Assembly (NCBI GenBank): GCA_964633975.1
Contig: CAZWKX010000055.1
Span: 1 to 10,300 of the forward strand
Source: CAZWKX01 sp964633975
GTDB taxonomy: Bacteria > Actinomycetota > Acidimicrobiia > Spongiisociales > UBA11373
Direction of reading: 5' to 3'
DNA length: 10,300 bases
Positions within the stretch are counted from its first letter, which is position 1. Each line of letters opens with the position of its first letter. A model generated the notes under the pieces. It saw only the letters and a list, made by a program, of their open reading frames with translations, did not search any database and had not been told where the DNA came from. This document shows positions 1 through 6,065 of the stretch, one piece after another. The position numbers were made by a program, and so were the translations under genes.

Positions 1-235
1 CGATCATGGCCGCCGGGGAGATGGGCAGCTCGTGGGCGGCGACGAACAGCTCCTCCTTGCTGCCGAAGTGGTGGTGGATGAGGGCGGGATCGACTCCGGC
101 TTCGGCGGCGATGGAACGGATGGTGGCCCCGTCGTAGCCGCTCTCGGCGAAGGCGGCCCGAGCCGCGTCGAGGATGGCCCGTTTGGTCACCTCGGGGTCG
201 CCGGGTCGGCGACCCCGGCGGGTCTCCCTGCTCAT
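1..235 (-). CDS. TetR-family transcriptional regulator, N-terminal part (cut by window edge)
   Basis: The first 78 residues of a TetR-type repressor are visible, and the rest lies beyond position 1. After a basic N-terminus there is a helix (TKRAILDAARAAFAESGY) followed by the helix-turn-helix that typifies the family: ATIRSIAAEAGVDPALIHHHF then GSKEELF. The C-terminal ligand-binding domain is not in view, so no inducer can be suggested. The ATG (235-233) overlaps the stop of the preceding ATPase gene as ATGA, so it is the promoter-distal gene of the ABC export operon and is probably translationally coupled to it. By analogy with the E. coli ybhGFSR system, which is controlled by the TetR-family protein CecR (YbiH), it is inferred to autoregulate this operon. 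No operator palindrome was identified. The family call is firm; the regulatory target is inferred. Confidence 0.93.
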   Translation of the reverse strand, partial: MSRETRRGRRPGDPEVTKRAILDAARAAFAESGYDGATIRSIAAEAGVDPALIHHHFGSKEELFVAAHELPISPAAMI

Positions 236-1077
236 GCCGGCTCCTCGGCCAGCACCATGGCTTCCTCGAGGGTGGCCGCGGTCCCGGTGGTCGAAGCGGC
301 GACGCCGGCTGCGGACAGAATGCCGGCGATGCGGTCCGGGTCGGCGCCGGGGACGCGCAGGCGGCGTCCGGCCAGCGTAACCGCCTGGCCGGCGGCCTCG
401 AGGGCGGCAAAGGCGCCGCTCCAGTCGTCGGTTTCGACTACGACGGCCCGGGCGTCGCCGACGATGTCGGCTTCGGTGCCCCGGCCCGCCACCCGGCCCC
501 GCGCCATCAGCACGAGTCGGTCGGCCTGGCGGGCCTCGTCCATGTAGTGGGTGGTCACCAGCACCGCCGTGCCCGACGCGGCCTGGTCCCGGATCTCGTC
601 CCACAGGTGGGCCCGGGCCAGCGGCGCCACCCCGGAGGAGGGCTCGTCGAGCACCAGCAGGTCGGGCTCGTGCTGCAGGGCGGCGGCGAAGGCCACTCGG
701 CGCTGCACGCCTAGGGGTAGGTGGCCCACCCGCCCCGATTCGGCTCCCGCCGGCACCGGCAGGGGCTGCACCCCGAACGCCGCCGCGACGAAGGCGAGGT
801 TCTCGGCGGCGGTCAGGTCTTTGTACAGGCCCAGGCCCTGTGGCACGTACCCGATGTGCAGACGGGTCCGGCGCGACGGGGGCTGGCCGAACAGGAGCAC
901 CGATCCGCCGCTGGGTCTCAGCAAGCCCAGGATCATGCGCATGAGGGTGGTCTTGCCGGCGCCGTTGGCGCCGAGTACGCCGACGATCTCGCCGCCGGTG
1001 ACGGTCAGATCGACCCGATCCACGGCGGTGAAGTCGCCGAAACGTTTGGTGAGGCCGACGGCATCGGCGACGCTCAT
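232..1077 (-). CDS. ABC transporter ATPase, YbhF C-terminal-half type
   Basis: A 281-residue cytoplasmic nucleotide-binding protein that should power export through the permease encoded upstream. Walker A is GANGAGKTT (36-44), the Q-loop Gln is Q80 in YVPQ, Walker B is LLVLDE (140-145) and the switch His is H177 in TTHYMDEA. The signature is degenerate, LPLGV at 120-124 instead of LSGGQ, and the D-loop Asp is replaced (GVAPLAR, A151). From memory, the C-terminal half of E. coli YbhF has the same LPLG signature and TTHFMDEAE motif, so this is best read as a YbhF second half encoded by its own gene. The helical subdomain between Q-loop and signature looks about 15 residues shorter than in YbhF. 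It is joined to neighbours by ATGA overlaps at 1074-1077 (upstream gene) and 232-235 (TetR). The substrate is unknown; multidrug-type efflux is the family expectation. Confidence 0.92.
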   Translation of the reverse strand: MSVADAVGLTKRFGDFTAVDRVDLTVTGGEIVGVLGANGAGKTTLMRMILGLLRPSGGSVLLFGQPPSRRTRLHIGYVPQGLGLYKDLTAAENLAFVAAAFGVQPLPVPAGAESGRVGHLPLGVQRRVAFAAALQHEPDLLVLDEPSSGVAPLARAHLWDEIRDQAASGTAVLVTTHYMDEARQADRLVLMARGRVAGRGTEADIVGDARAVVVETDDWSGAFAALEAAGQAVTLAGRRLRVPGADPDRIAGILSAAGVAASTTGTAATLEEAMVLAEEPA

Positions 1078-1868
1078 CGTTCACCTCCTGCCAGCGAGGC
1101 GACGATGACGACGTCCTCTAGATCCGGCGTCACCGCATCGACCGCTCCCTCCGGGCGCCACTCCCGCCAGATCCGGCCGCGTCGCCAAGCCCGGGCTCTG
1201 TCGGACGGCCGGGCCGTCTCGACCACCGCTCCCGGCATCGACGCCACCACGTCGGACGGCGGGCCCGCCACCAGCATGCGGCCCCGGTGCAGCACCAGCA
1301 CCGAGGTGGCCCGTTCCGCCTCGTCGAGGTAGGCGGACGAAAGCACCACGGCGGCGCCTCGTGCCGCGGCCAGGGCCAGCAGGCGCCACACCTCGGACCG
1401 GCTCACCGGGTCGATGCCGGTGGTCGGCTCGTCGAGCACCAGCAGGTCGGGTTCGTGCAGCATGGCCATGATCACACCGAGCTTGCGCCGCATGCCCCCG
1501 GAGAGGTTGCCGGCCAGGCGGTCGGCGAACGGCGCTAGGCCGGTGCGCTTCAGCAGCGGCTCGGCTCGGGCCGGTCCGTCGGTGAGGCGGTGCGCCTGGG
1601 CCACGAACTGGAGGTTCTCGGCAACGGTGAGGTCGCGGAACGACCCCGAGGTGGCGGGCACGTAGCCCAGGTGGGCGGCATCGGGCCGGCGCACCGTTCC
1701 GCTGTAGGCGATGGGGAGGCCGGCGAGCACCCGCAGCAGTGTGCTCTTGCCGGCGCCGTCGCCGCCGACCACGGCGGTCACCTCGCCCGGTGGAACTTGG
1801 AGGTCGACGCCGTCGAGGGCGACGGTGGACCCGAAGGCGACGTGCAGGTTCTCGACTCCCCAGCTCAT
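1074..1868 (-). CDS. ABC transporter ATPase, YbhF N-terminal-half type, lacking switch His
   Basis: A 264-residue ATPase. I chose the ATG at 1868 because it overlaps the permease stop as ATGA and begins MSWGVENLHVAFGS, a normal ABC N-terminus; the in-frame extension to 1994 lies inside the permease gene and is low-complexity. Walker A is GGDGAGKST (35-43, the GxDGAGK form typical of YbhF/RbbA first domains). The signature LSGGM (122-126) and Walker B LLVLDE (142-147) are intact. Two catalytic-site residues are missing: the Q-loop position is Ala (YVPAT, A72) and the switch His is Ala (SSAYLDEAE, A179). The tail TPDLEDVVIVASL resembles the inter-domain tail of YbhF. It probably heterodimerises with the next gene product so that its LSGGM completes that partner's catalytic site. 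The family call is strong; heterodimer asymmetry is inference from motifs. Confidence 0.9.
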   Translation of the reverse strand: MSWGVENLHVAFGSTVALDGVDLQVPPGEVTAVVGGDGAGKSTLLRVLAGLPIAYSGTVRRPDAAHLGYVPATSGSFRDLTVAENLQFVAQAHRLTDGPARAEPLLKRTGLAPFADRLAGNLSGGMRRKLGVIMAMLHEPDLLVLDEPTTGIDPVSRSEVWRLLALAAARGAAVVLSSAYLDEAERATSVLVLHRGRMLVAGPPSDVVASMPGAVVETARPSDRARAWRRGRIWREWRPEGAVDAVTPDLEDVVIVASLAGGER

Positions 1869-2911
1869 GCCACTGCCTCCGCCGGTTCGGGCGGGGCCAC
1901 CTTGGGGGCCGCCGGCGCCAGGTCGCGCCGGAAGCGGAGAATGGCCAGGCTGAGCACGACCACGGCGAGAAGCAGCAGGGCGAGCAGCGGCCACATGAGC
2001 GGGCCGAAAGGCGTGGCCTTGAGGAACACCCCTCGCACGATGACCACGAAGTAGGTCAGCGGCAGGATGTAGGCGATCCAGCGGATGCCCCAGGGCATCG
2101 CCTCGAGCGGGAAGATCATGCCCGACAGCAGCACCTGGGGCAAGAGCGTCATCATGGCGAGCTGGATGGCCTCACCCTGGGCCTGCGAGACCGTGGAGAT
2201 CAGGATGCCCATGCCGAGCACGACCAGCAGGAACAGCAGAGAGCCGACGATGAGGATGGGTACCGACCCCCGGAACGGCACACCGAACAGCAGCAGGCCG
2301 GCCGCGGTGATGATTATCAGGTCGAGGATCCCGACGAGGAAATAGGGGGCCACTTTGCCCACGATCACGTGGCTGGGCCGCAGCGGCATCACCGCCAGCT
2401 GTTCCAGGGTGCCCTCCTGGCGCTCCCGCACCACGCCCAGGCTGGTGATGATGGTGCCCACCGCGGTCAGCACCAGTCCGATCAGGGAGGGGACCATCAC
2501 GGCGGCGGTGCTCAGCTCCGGATTGAACAGGACCTCCACATCCACGCCTGCGGGCAGTGTGGTGGCGCGCCGCAGCGCCGACTGGGCGCTGAAGAGCTGG
2601 GTGCCGTCGATGTAGACGGTGGGGGAGGGCCCGGCCACCACGGCGATGACCGCCTTGTTGTCGCGTAACAGGTTGCGGGCGGTCTCGGCATCGCCGCCGA
2701 TGTCGGTGAGGACAACATTGAACGGTGCCTCGAGCTGCCCCGCCGCCAGCTCGGCGCCGGGGCCCACCACCGCGGTGGGGATCTCGGCGATGTCGAAGCG
2801 GGCGGCGTACCCGAAGACGGTGAGCAGCAGCAAAGGGAGCACGATCAGCATGGCCAGGGTGCGGCGGTCTCGCCGCAGCTGGCGCAGCTCTTTGAGGATC
2901 ATGGCTTTCAA
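1865..2911 (-). CDS. ABC-2 type transporter permease, YbhS/YbhR-like
   Basis: A 348-residue membrane component, first gene of the operon. Topology is that of ABC-2 exporters: a cytoplasmic coupling N-terminus (MKAMILKELRQLRRDRRT), TM1 about 19-37, a large extracytoplasmic loop about 38-135, then TM segments near 138-160, 187-210, 217-240, 250-270 and 302-325. After TM2 comes the cytoplasmic RERQEGTLEQLAVMPLRP element (162-179) and later LSGMIFPLEAMPWGIRWIAY (262-281), both hallmarks of the DrrB/YbhR group. Start is uncertain. TTG at 2911 has AGGTAGG six bases upstream and is preferred; ATG at 2902 would drop three residues and place that motif about 15 bases away. Only one permease gene is visible, so a homodimer is likely. 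No HlyD-like membrane-fusion gene (YbhG equivalent) is seen in the window. The C-terminal tail is Pro/Ala-rich. Confidence 0.9.
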   Translation of the reverse strand: MKAMILKELRQLRRDRRTLAMLIVLPLLLLTVFGYAARFDIAEIPTAVVGPGAELAAGQLEAPFNVVLTDIGGDAETARNLLRDNKAVIAVVAGPSPTVYIDGTQLFSAQSALRRATTLPAGVDVEVLFNPELSTAAVMVPSLIGLVLTAVGTIITSLGVVRERQEGTLEQLAVMPLRPSHVIVGKVAPYFLVGILDLIIITAAGLLLFGVPFRGSVPILIVGSLLFLLVVLGMGILISTVSQAQGEAIQLAMMTLLPQVLLSGMIFPLEAMPWGIRWIAYILPLTYFVVIVRGVFLKATPFGPLMWPLLALLLLAVVVLSLAILRFRRDLAPAAPKVAPPEPAEAVA

Positions 2912-3069
2912 GGAAGACCTACCTTTTTCATCTGGCGTCGAACTGTAGCAAGGAGATTCAGCGGGCGTTGAATTAAGAGAAGTGCGGGCGCGGATTGGTC
3001 TCCGCCGACTCTGGACTCTGAGTTCTGAGTTTTGCGCTGGTGACGGGCCTCGGCGCCAGACTCCACGGC
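2912..3069. other. Divergent intergenic region between ABC operon and lipoprotein A
   Basis: The region from the permease start to the -10-like element of gene A contains no convincing gene. It must hold the leftward operon promoter, but I cannot place it with confidence: a TACAGT-like hexamer is present on the minus strand near 2943-2948 without a well-spaced -35. No clear TetR-type palindrome stands out. A short low-complexity repeat lies at 3007-3033. Confidence 0.5.
3007..3033. repeat. Short CTGGACTCTG / TCTGAGTTCTG repeat, copy 1
   Basis: This stretch has an internal period of 7-10 bases built from CTGGACTCTG (3011-3020) and TCTGAGTTCTG (3017-3027). Both words recur in shuffled order at 3923-3940, on the far side of gene A. 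It is noncoding. Confidence 0.5.
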
Positions 3070-3075
3070 TATGCT
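3070..3075 (+). promoter_or_regulatory. -10-like element TATGCT upstream of lipoprotein A
   Basis: TATGCT fits the actinobacterial TAnnnT -10 pattern and ends 37 bases before the chosen ATG. Comparable hexamers sit 28-39 bases before the other lipoprotein genes here. No good -35 is visible, so the call is tentative. Confidence 0.35.
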
Positions 3076-3112
3076 GCGCCCGTCACGGGTGGCCAAGGAG
3101 GGGATGACAGAT

Positions 3113-3880
3113 ATGACCAAGCTTCGTGGCCTTTTGTTGGTGCTCCTGCTCGTCTTTACCGCTTGTGGTGGTGGGGGCACCGTGTTCGGCGGCGGCGAGT
3201 CCACGTCGTCAACGAGTACCGAGACGACGGCGGTCGGGTTGACGGCGGAGGAGCAGGCCGCTGCCGACGCCCTGGCCGAGGCGATCGCTCCACAAGGTGC
3301 CGGCACGCAGGCGGCGGCCGGTGCTCAGTGCGCCGCCGAGGGCCTGGTCGCCGAATTCGGGCTGACCCGTCTCGCCGAGCTGGGGCTTACCCCCGATGCG
3401 ACGGATCTCGACGACCCGGCGGTGCTCGGGGCCGACATGACCGCGGAAGAGCGGACCGCCACCGTGGACGTGCTCTTCGACTGCATCGACCAGCCGGTTC
3501 TTATCAGCTCCCTCATTCCCGTCGGCGTTCCCGAAGATGAAGGCCGCTGCTTCTTGGACTCGATCGACCTATGGGTAGCCCAGAGAGTCGTATACGCGCA
3601 GCTCTCCGGCGAGCAGTTCGATGTCACCGCCGACCCGGGCGTGCTCGATAACGTCACGGACGCGTTTCTCGGGTGTTTCGACTACCGCGCCGGGATAGAG
3701 GAGATGGCAAGGCAGCAGGGAGCTTCCGAGGAGTTGATCGCTTGTTTAGTCGACGGCTTGACCGACGACATCATGGAGAGTCTGGTGCCATCCGCCATCA
3801 GCGGGGAGGAGCCGGACCCGATGGAATGCCCAGAGTTCATCGACCTCATGAACGGGTGCTTGGAGCAGTACCCCCAGTAG
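3113..3880 (+). CDS. Lipoprotein A of a four-member Cys-pair repeat family (unknown function)
   Basis: A 255-residue secreted lipoprotein of no family I recognise. The start at 3113 is chosen because AAGGAGG (3095-3101) lies 11 bases upstream; ATG 3104 would be only 2 bases away. The signal peptide ends in the lipobox VFTAC (Cys18), followed by a Gly-rich and Ser/Thr-rich tether (19-41). The rest is three repeats, each bracketed by Cys: C73-C124, C146-C188 and C211-C249. Repeat 1 contains AEFGLTRLAELGLTPDATDL and MTAEER; repeats 2 and 3 contain the SGE motif (LSGEQFD, ISGEEPD). The content looks alpha-helical and acidic. An extra Cys (C239, MECPEF) is unique to this copy, which leaves an odd number of Cys in the mature domain. 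It is closest to gene B by eye (shared AAGAQCAAE). Lipidation and export are well supported; disulfide pairing and role are inference. Confidence 0.88.
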   Translation: MTKLRGLLLVLLLVFTACGGGGTVFGGGESTSSTSTETTAVGLTAEEQAAADALAEAIAPQGAGTQAAAGAQCAAEGLVAEFGLTRLAELGLTPDATDLDDPAVLGADMTAEERTATVDVLFDCIDQPVLISSLIPVGVPEDEGRCFLDSIDLWVAQRVVYAQLSGEQFDVTADPGVLDNVTDAFLGCFDYRAGIEEMARQQGASEELIACLVDGLTDDIMESLVPSAISGEEPDPMECPEFIDLMNGCLEQYPQ

Positions 3881-3890
3881 CTGGACCAGC

Positions 3891-3926
3891 CAGACCCCAG
3901 ATCACCCACCAAAGACTGTGGGTCTG
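3891..3926. terminator. Hairpin between convergent genes A and Mth938-like
   Basis: CAGACCCCAG (3891-3900) pairs with CTG (3916-3918) plus GGGTCTG (3920-3926), a 10-bp stem with one bulged T at 3919 and a 15-base loop. It starts 10 bases after the gene A stop and lies before the stop of the convergent minus-strand gene. There is no U-tract, so it is not a textbook intrinsic terminator; it could act for both strands. Confidence 0.45.
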
Positions 3927-3940
3927 AGTTCTGGACTCTG
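3923..3940. repeat. Short CTGGACTCTG / TCTGAGTTCTG repeat, copy 2
   Basis: TCTGAGTTCTG (3923-3933) and CTGGACTCTG (3931-3940) repeat the words at 3007-3033 in the reverse order. The two copies flank gene A, about 0.9 kb apart. The copy partly overlaps the hairpin's right arm. Confidence 0.5.
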
Positions 3941-3941
3941 C

Positions 3942-4286
3942 CTAGCAGGTCAAATGCAGCGCAGCGGCCACGTTTGCGCCCGCCTCCACCAGCTCGTTGA
4001 AGCGGGGCACCGCCTCGGCGGTCGGCAGGATCTCGGCGGTGATACCCCGTTCGGCCAGGGTTGCGGCGAGTCCCGGCTCGCACCGCATCACCCCCATCGA
4101 TCCCGTGCCGATCACGAGGATGTGGGGAGGGTCGCCGAGTACGGGCCCGAGATCATCCATTTGCAGCAGGTGGCCCTTCTGCCGGCGCCAGTCCCGGTGC
4201 ACGGCCTTGCCCACGACGATCAAGTCGCGGTGTTCTTCGACGCCGTCGATCTCGATGCTCCCGTGTCGGTATCCGGAGAGCTTCAC
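3942..4286 (-). CDS. Mth938-like (DUF498) domain protein
   Basis: A 114-residue cytoplasmic protein of the Mth938-like family (Pfam DUF498; relatives include AAMDC and NDUFAF3 in animals). Its biochemical role in bacteria is not established. Family features seen: an N-terminal SGYRHGSIEIDG strand pair, DLIVVGKAVHRDW (21-33), the core ILVIGTGSMGVM (56-67), the TAEAVPRFNEL helix (89-99) and the C-terminal ANVAAALHLTC (104-114). Length is normal for the family. The start is GTG at 4286 with only a weak ribosome-binding site. It is the only minus-strand gene within the lipoprotein array, convergent with A and divergent from B (96 bases apart). A 16-bp copy of its 5' end (4271-4286) recurs at 5142-5157. 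The domain identity is confident; any link to the lipoproteins is unsupported. Confidence 0.9.
   Translation of the reverse strand: MKLSGYRHGSIEIDGVEEHRDLIVVGKAVHRDWRRQKGHLLQMDDLGPVLGDPPHILVIGTGSMGVMRCEPGLAATLAERGITAEILPTAEAVPRFNELVEAGANVAAALHLTC
4271..4286. repeat. 16-bp direct repeat, copy 1 (5' end of Mth938-like gene)
   Basis: ATCCGGAGAGCTTCAC occurs here and again, identically, at 5142-5157; allowing one mismatch the match is 19 bases (4268-4286 against 5139-5157). On the minus strand it encodes the first residues (MKLSG) of the Mth938-like protein. This copy ends 96 bases before the gene B start codon. Confidence 0.85.
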
Positions 4287-4315
4287 TGTGCGGAACTTAG
4301 CTCAAATTGCACGGG

Positions 4316-4345
4316 TTGCGCATGGTGAGTGGCGAGGAGTACGGT
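4316..4345 (+). promoter_or_regulatory. Candidate promoter of lipoprotein B
   Basis: TTGCGC (4316-4321) and TACGGT (4340-4345) are separated by 18 bases, a plausible -35/-10 pair. The -10 ends 37 bases before the GTG start, like the element of gene A. It lies in the divergent gap with the Mth938-like gene. Confidence 0.4.
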
Positions 4346-4382
4346 TCGCGGAGCCATTGGCAGCAAAGGGGGATGATCTCAG

Positions 4383-5138
4383 GTGTCGAGACGATGGTGC
4401 TTCCTCGTTTGTTTCCTGCTGCTGATTGTCGCTTGCGGCGATGATTCCGTGCTCTCGGATGTCGTGACGTCGACAACACAAGCGGCGACGACCACGGTCC
4501 TGCTCGCTGGAGAGGAACAGGCTTTTGCCGATGGACTGGCTGCCGCCATTGCCGGCGATGCCAGCGAAGAGGTGGCCGCCGGTGCTCAGTGTGCCGCCGA
4601 GGTTCTCGTCGCCGAGTTCGGGGTGGAGGGCCTGAGCGCGCTGGGCATCACGTCGGATGCTGAATCTCTCGATGATCTCGCCGTGCTCGGCGCCAATATG
4701 ACGGAGTCGGAACGCGAGGCCACCGCCGATGTGCTGCTGGCGTGTATGGAGCCGGCCGCGCTCTTCGGGATCGGAGGTGAAGAAGGCGGTGCGGAAGCGG
4801 CGTGTATCGCCGACCTGATCGCCGCGGAGGTCTCCGACGAGGTGGCCAGCCGGGTGGTGGTCACACTGCTGGCAGGGGAGGAAATCGATCCCGTGTCCGA
4901 TCCCGACATCGCCGAGCCCTTCATGACGGCCGTGCTGGTGTGTATGGACGTCCGAGAGATGATGGAGAGCCAGCTCATTGCCGACGGGGCCACCGAGGAG
5001 ATAGCCGCCTGTATTGCCTACGGCCTCAGCGACGAGACGGTCGAAGATCTGATCCCCTTCATGTTCTTCGGTGGGGAGCCCGACGCGGCCGAGGTGCCCG
5101 AGTTCTTCGACGTTGTGGAGACCTGCACGTCGGAGTAG
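4383..5138 (+). CDS. Lipoprotein B of the Cys-pair repeat family (unknown function)
   Basis: A 251-residue lipoprotein paralogous to A, C and D. It starts at GTG 4383, with a purine-rich AAAGGGGG (4365-4372) ten bases upstream; there is no in-frame ATG near it. The signal peptide has the lipobox LIVAC (Cys18), with two additional Cys in the hydrophobic stretch (C6, C10) that are unusual. The Thr-rich tether spans roughly 29-39. The three repeats are C70-C121, C141-C187 (46 residues, the longest repeat 2 of the set) and C210-C248. Conserved elements are AAGAQCAAEVLVAEFG, NMTESERE, LAGEEIDP and DGATEEIAAC. It is more similar to A than to C or D in the region around the first repeat Cys, also at nucleotide level. 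Three Cys pairs would form disulfides outside the cytoplasm, by inference. Function is not assignable. Confidence 0.88.
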   Translation: MSRRWCFLVCFLLLIVACGDDSVLSDVVTSTTQAATTTVLLAGEEQAFADGLAAAIAGDASEEVAAGAQCAAEVLVAEFGVEGLSALGITSDAESLDDLAVLGANMTESEREATADVLLACMEPAALFGIGGEEGGAEAACIADLIAAEVSDEVASRVVVTLLAGEEIDPVSDPDIAEPFMTAVLVCMDVREMMESQLIADGATEEIAACIAYGLSDETVEDLIPFMFFGGEPDAAEVPEFFDVVETCTSE

Positions 5139-5141
5139 GGC

Positions 5142-5157
5142 ATCCGGAGAGCTTCAC
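5142..5157. repeat. 16-bp direct repeat, copy 2 (orphan fragment of Mth938-like 5' end)
   Basis: This copy is identical to 4271-4286 but not followed by the rest of the Mth938-like gene. It begins 4 bases after the gene B stop and ends 98 bases before the gene C start, nearly the spacing (96) between copy 1 and gene B. It is best explained as a remnant of a tandem duplication. Confidence 0.8.
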
Positions 5158-5190
5158 GCCTTCGAAGATGGCGACTGGTGCTTCCAAGGC
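5158..5190. terminator. Hairpin after lipoprotein B
   Basis: GCCTT (5158-5162) and GAAG (5164-5167) pair with CTTC (5181-5184) and AAGGC (5186-5190): nine base pairs interrupted by one C-C mismatch, with a 13-base loop. It starts 20 bases after the gene B stop. No U-tract follows, so termination is possible but not shown. Confidence 0.4.
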
Positions 5191-5211
5191 ATCGGTCTGC
5201 GCCGACCCGTG

Positions 5212-5217
5212 TAGCCT
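5212..5217 (+). promoter_or_regulatory. -10-like element TAGCCT upstream of lipoprotein C
   Basis: GTGTAGCCT includes an extended TG before a TAnnnT hexamer, 38 bases before the gene C ATG. The similar GTGTACCCT precedes gene D. No clear -35 is seen. Confidence 0.4.
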
Positions 5218-5255
5218 ACGCAGTCACCGTTTGCTGATCGGGGGAGTGAAGGAAA

Positions 5256-6056
5256 ATGATCAAGCGACTCATCTATCTGGTGCTGGCGGTGATGCTCGTG
5301 GCCGTCGCCTGCGGCGACGACGACACCACCACGACCCAAGCGCCGACCACCACCGAAGCGGTGACCACCACCGCCGAGGCGGCCACGACCACGATGCCTC
5401 TCAGCGAGGACGAGTTCGCCGACGCTCTGGTGGCGGCGATCGTCGCCGACGAGAGCCTTGAGAACCCGCTGAAAGACCCCGACGACGCCCAATGTATGGT
5501 CGGCGGGCTCGTGGGCCAGTTCGGGATGGATCGGCTCGTGGAGCTGGGAATCACCCCGGACGCGGAAGATCTGCTGGACCTCACCACTACGGGCGCCGGC
5601 ATGACGGACGACGAGCGTGAGGCGTTCCTCGACATCTACTTCTCGTGCGCCGACGCCGTCACCGCCATGACGGATGCCCTGGCAAGCAGCGGGATCCCTG
5701 AGAGCGACGCTCAGTGCCTCGCCACCGCTCTCGGCGAGGACTTCGTCCGTACGATCATGAGCGCCCAGCTGGCGGGAGAGGAATTCGATCCACTGGAAGA
5801 CCCGGCATCCGCCGCGGGCTTCGAGACGATCGTCGGTACTTGCGTCTCCGATCCGGGGCAGTTTATGGGCGACGTCATGGCCGCCGCCGGTCTTCCTGCG
5901 GAGACGGCCGACTGTATCGCCGCCGGCATAACCGAGGAGATGGCCAGCGAGCTGTTGCCGCCGTTCCTGGCCGCGGCCTTCTCGGGCGCCGCCTTCAATC
6001 CCGCCGCCTACCCGGAGCTGCTCACCTTGGTGACCACCTGCATGGCCGGCGGATAG
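5256..6056 (+). CDS. Lipoprotein C of the Cys-pair repeat family (unknown function)
   Basis: A 266-residue lipoprotein, the longest of the four paralogs. ATG 5256 follows AAGGA closely, with GGGGG (5240-5244) further upstream at about the same place as in gene B. The signal peptide ends VAVAC (Cys19), followed by GDDD and a long Thr-rich tether (24-46). The repeats are C80-C131, C154-C196 and C220-C262. Each opening Cys is preceded by a similar stretch (DPDDAQC, SGIPESDAQC, AGLPAETADC), which shows the internal threefold repetition best in this copy. LAGEEFDP marks repeat 2. With D it shares NPL-DP-DAQC before the first repeat Cys, which sets C and D apart from A and B. It probably anchors in the outer leaflet of the cytoplasmic membrane and projects the disulfide-braced domain outward; function unknown. 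Confidence 0.9.
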   Translation: MIKRLIYLVLAVMLVAVACGDDDTTTTQAPTTTEAVTTTAEAATTTMPLSEDEFADALVAAIVADESLENPLKDPDDAQCMVGGLVGQFGMDRLVELGITPDAEDLLDLTTTGAGMTDDEREAFLDIYFSCADAVTAMTDALASSGIPESDAQCLATALGEDFVRTIMSAQLAGEEFDPLEDPASAAGFETIVGTCVSDPGQFMGDVMAAAGLPAETADCIAAGITEEMASELLPPFLAAAFSGAAFNPAAYPELLTLVTTCMAGG

Positions 6057-6065
6057 CGGCTCTCC

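Noticed and set aside
1739..2668. Plus-strand open frame rich in His, Gln, Asp and Arg opposite the permease and ATPase
   Set aside because: The composition is typical of an antisense frame of hydrophobic coding sequence; the minus-strand permease is clearly real.
2908..2931. Minus-strand seven-residue frame MKKVGLP whose stop overlaps the permease TTG start
   Set aside because: It could be a leader peptide coupling translation, but there is no ribosome-binding site before its ATG and the overlap is easily due to chance.
3071..3112. Upstream in-frame ATG extending lipoprotein A
   Set aside because: It begins on the -10-like element, lacks a ribosome-binding site and would add residues before an otherwise well-formed signal peptide.
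5322..5394. ACC-rich tract in gene C (and similar ACG tracts at 8049-8141) as simple tandem repeats or CRISPR-like units
   Set aside because: They are the codons of Thr-rich lipoprotein tethers, in frame, with no spacer-repeat structure.
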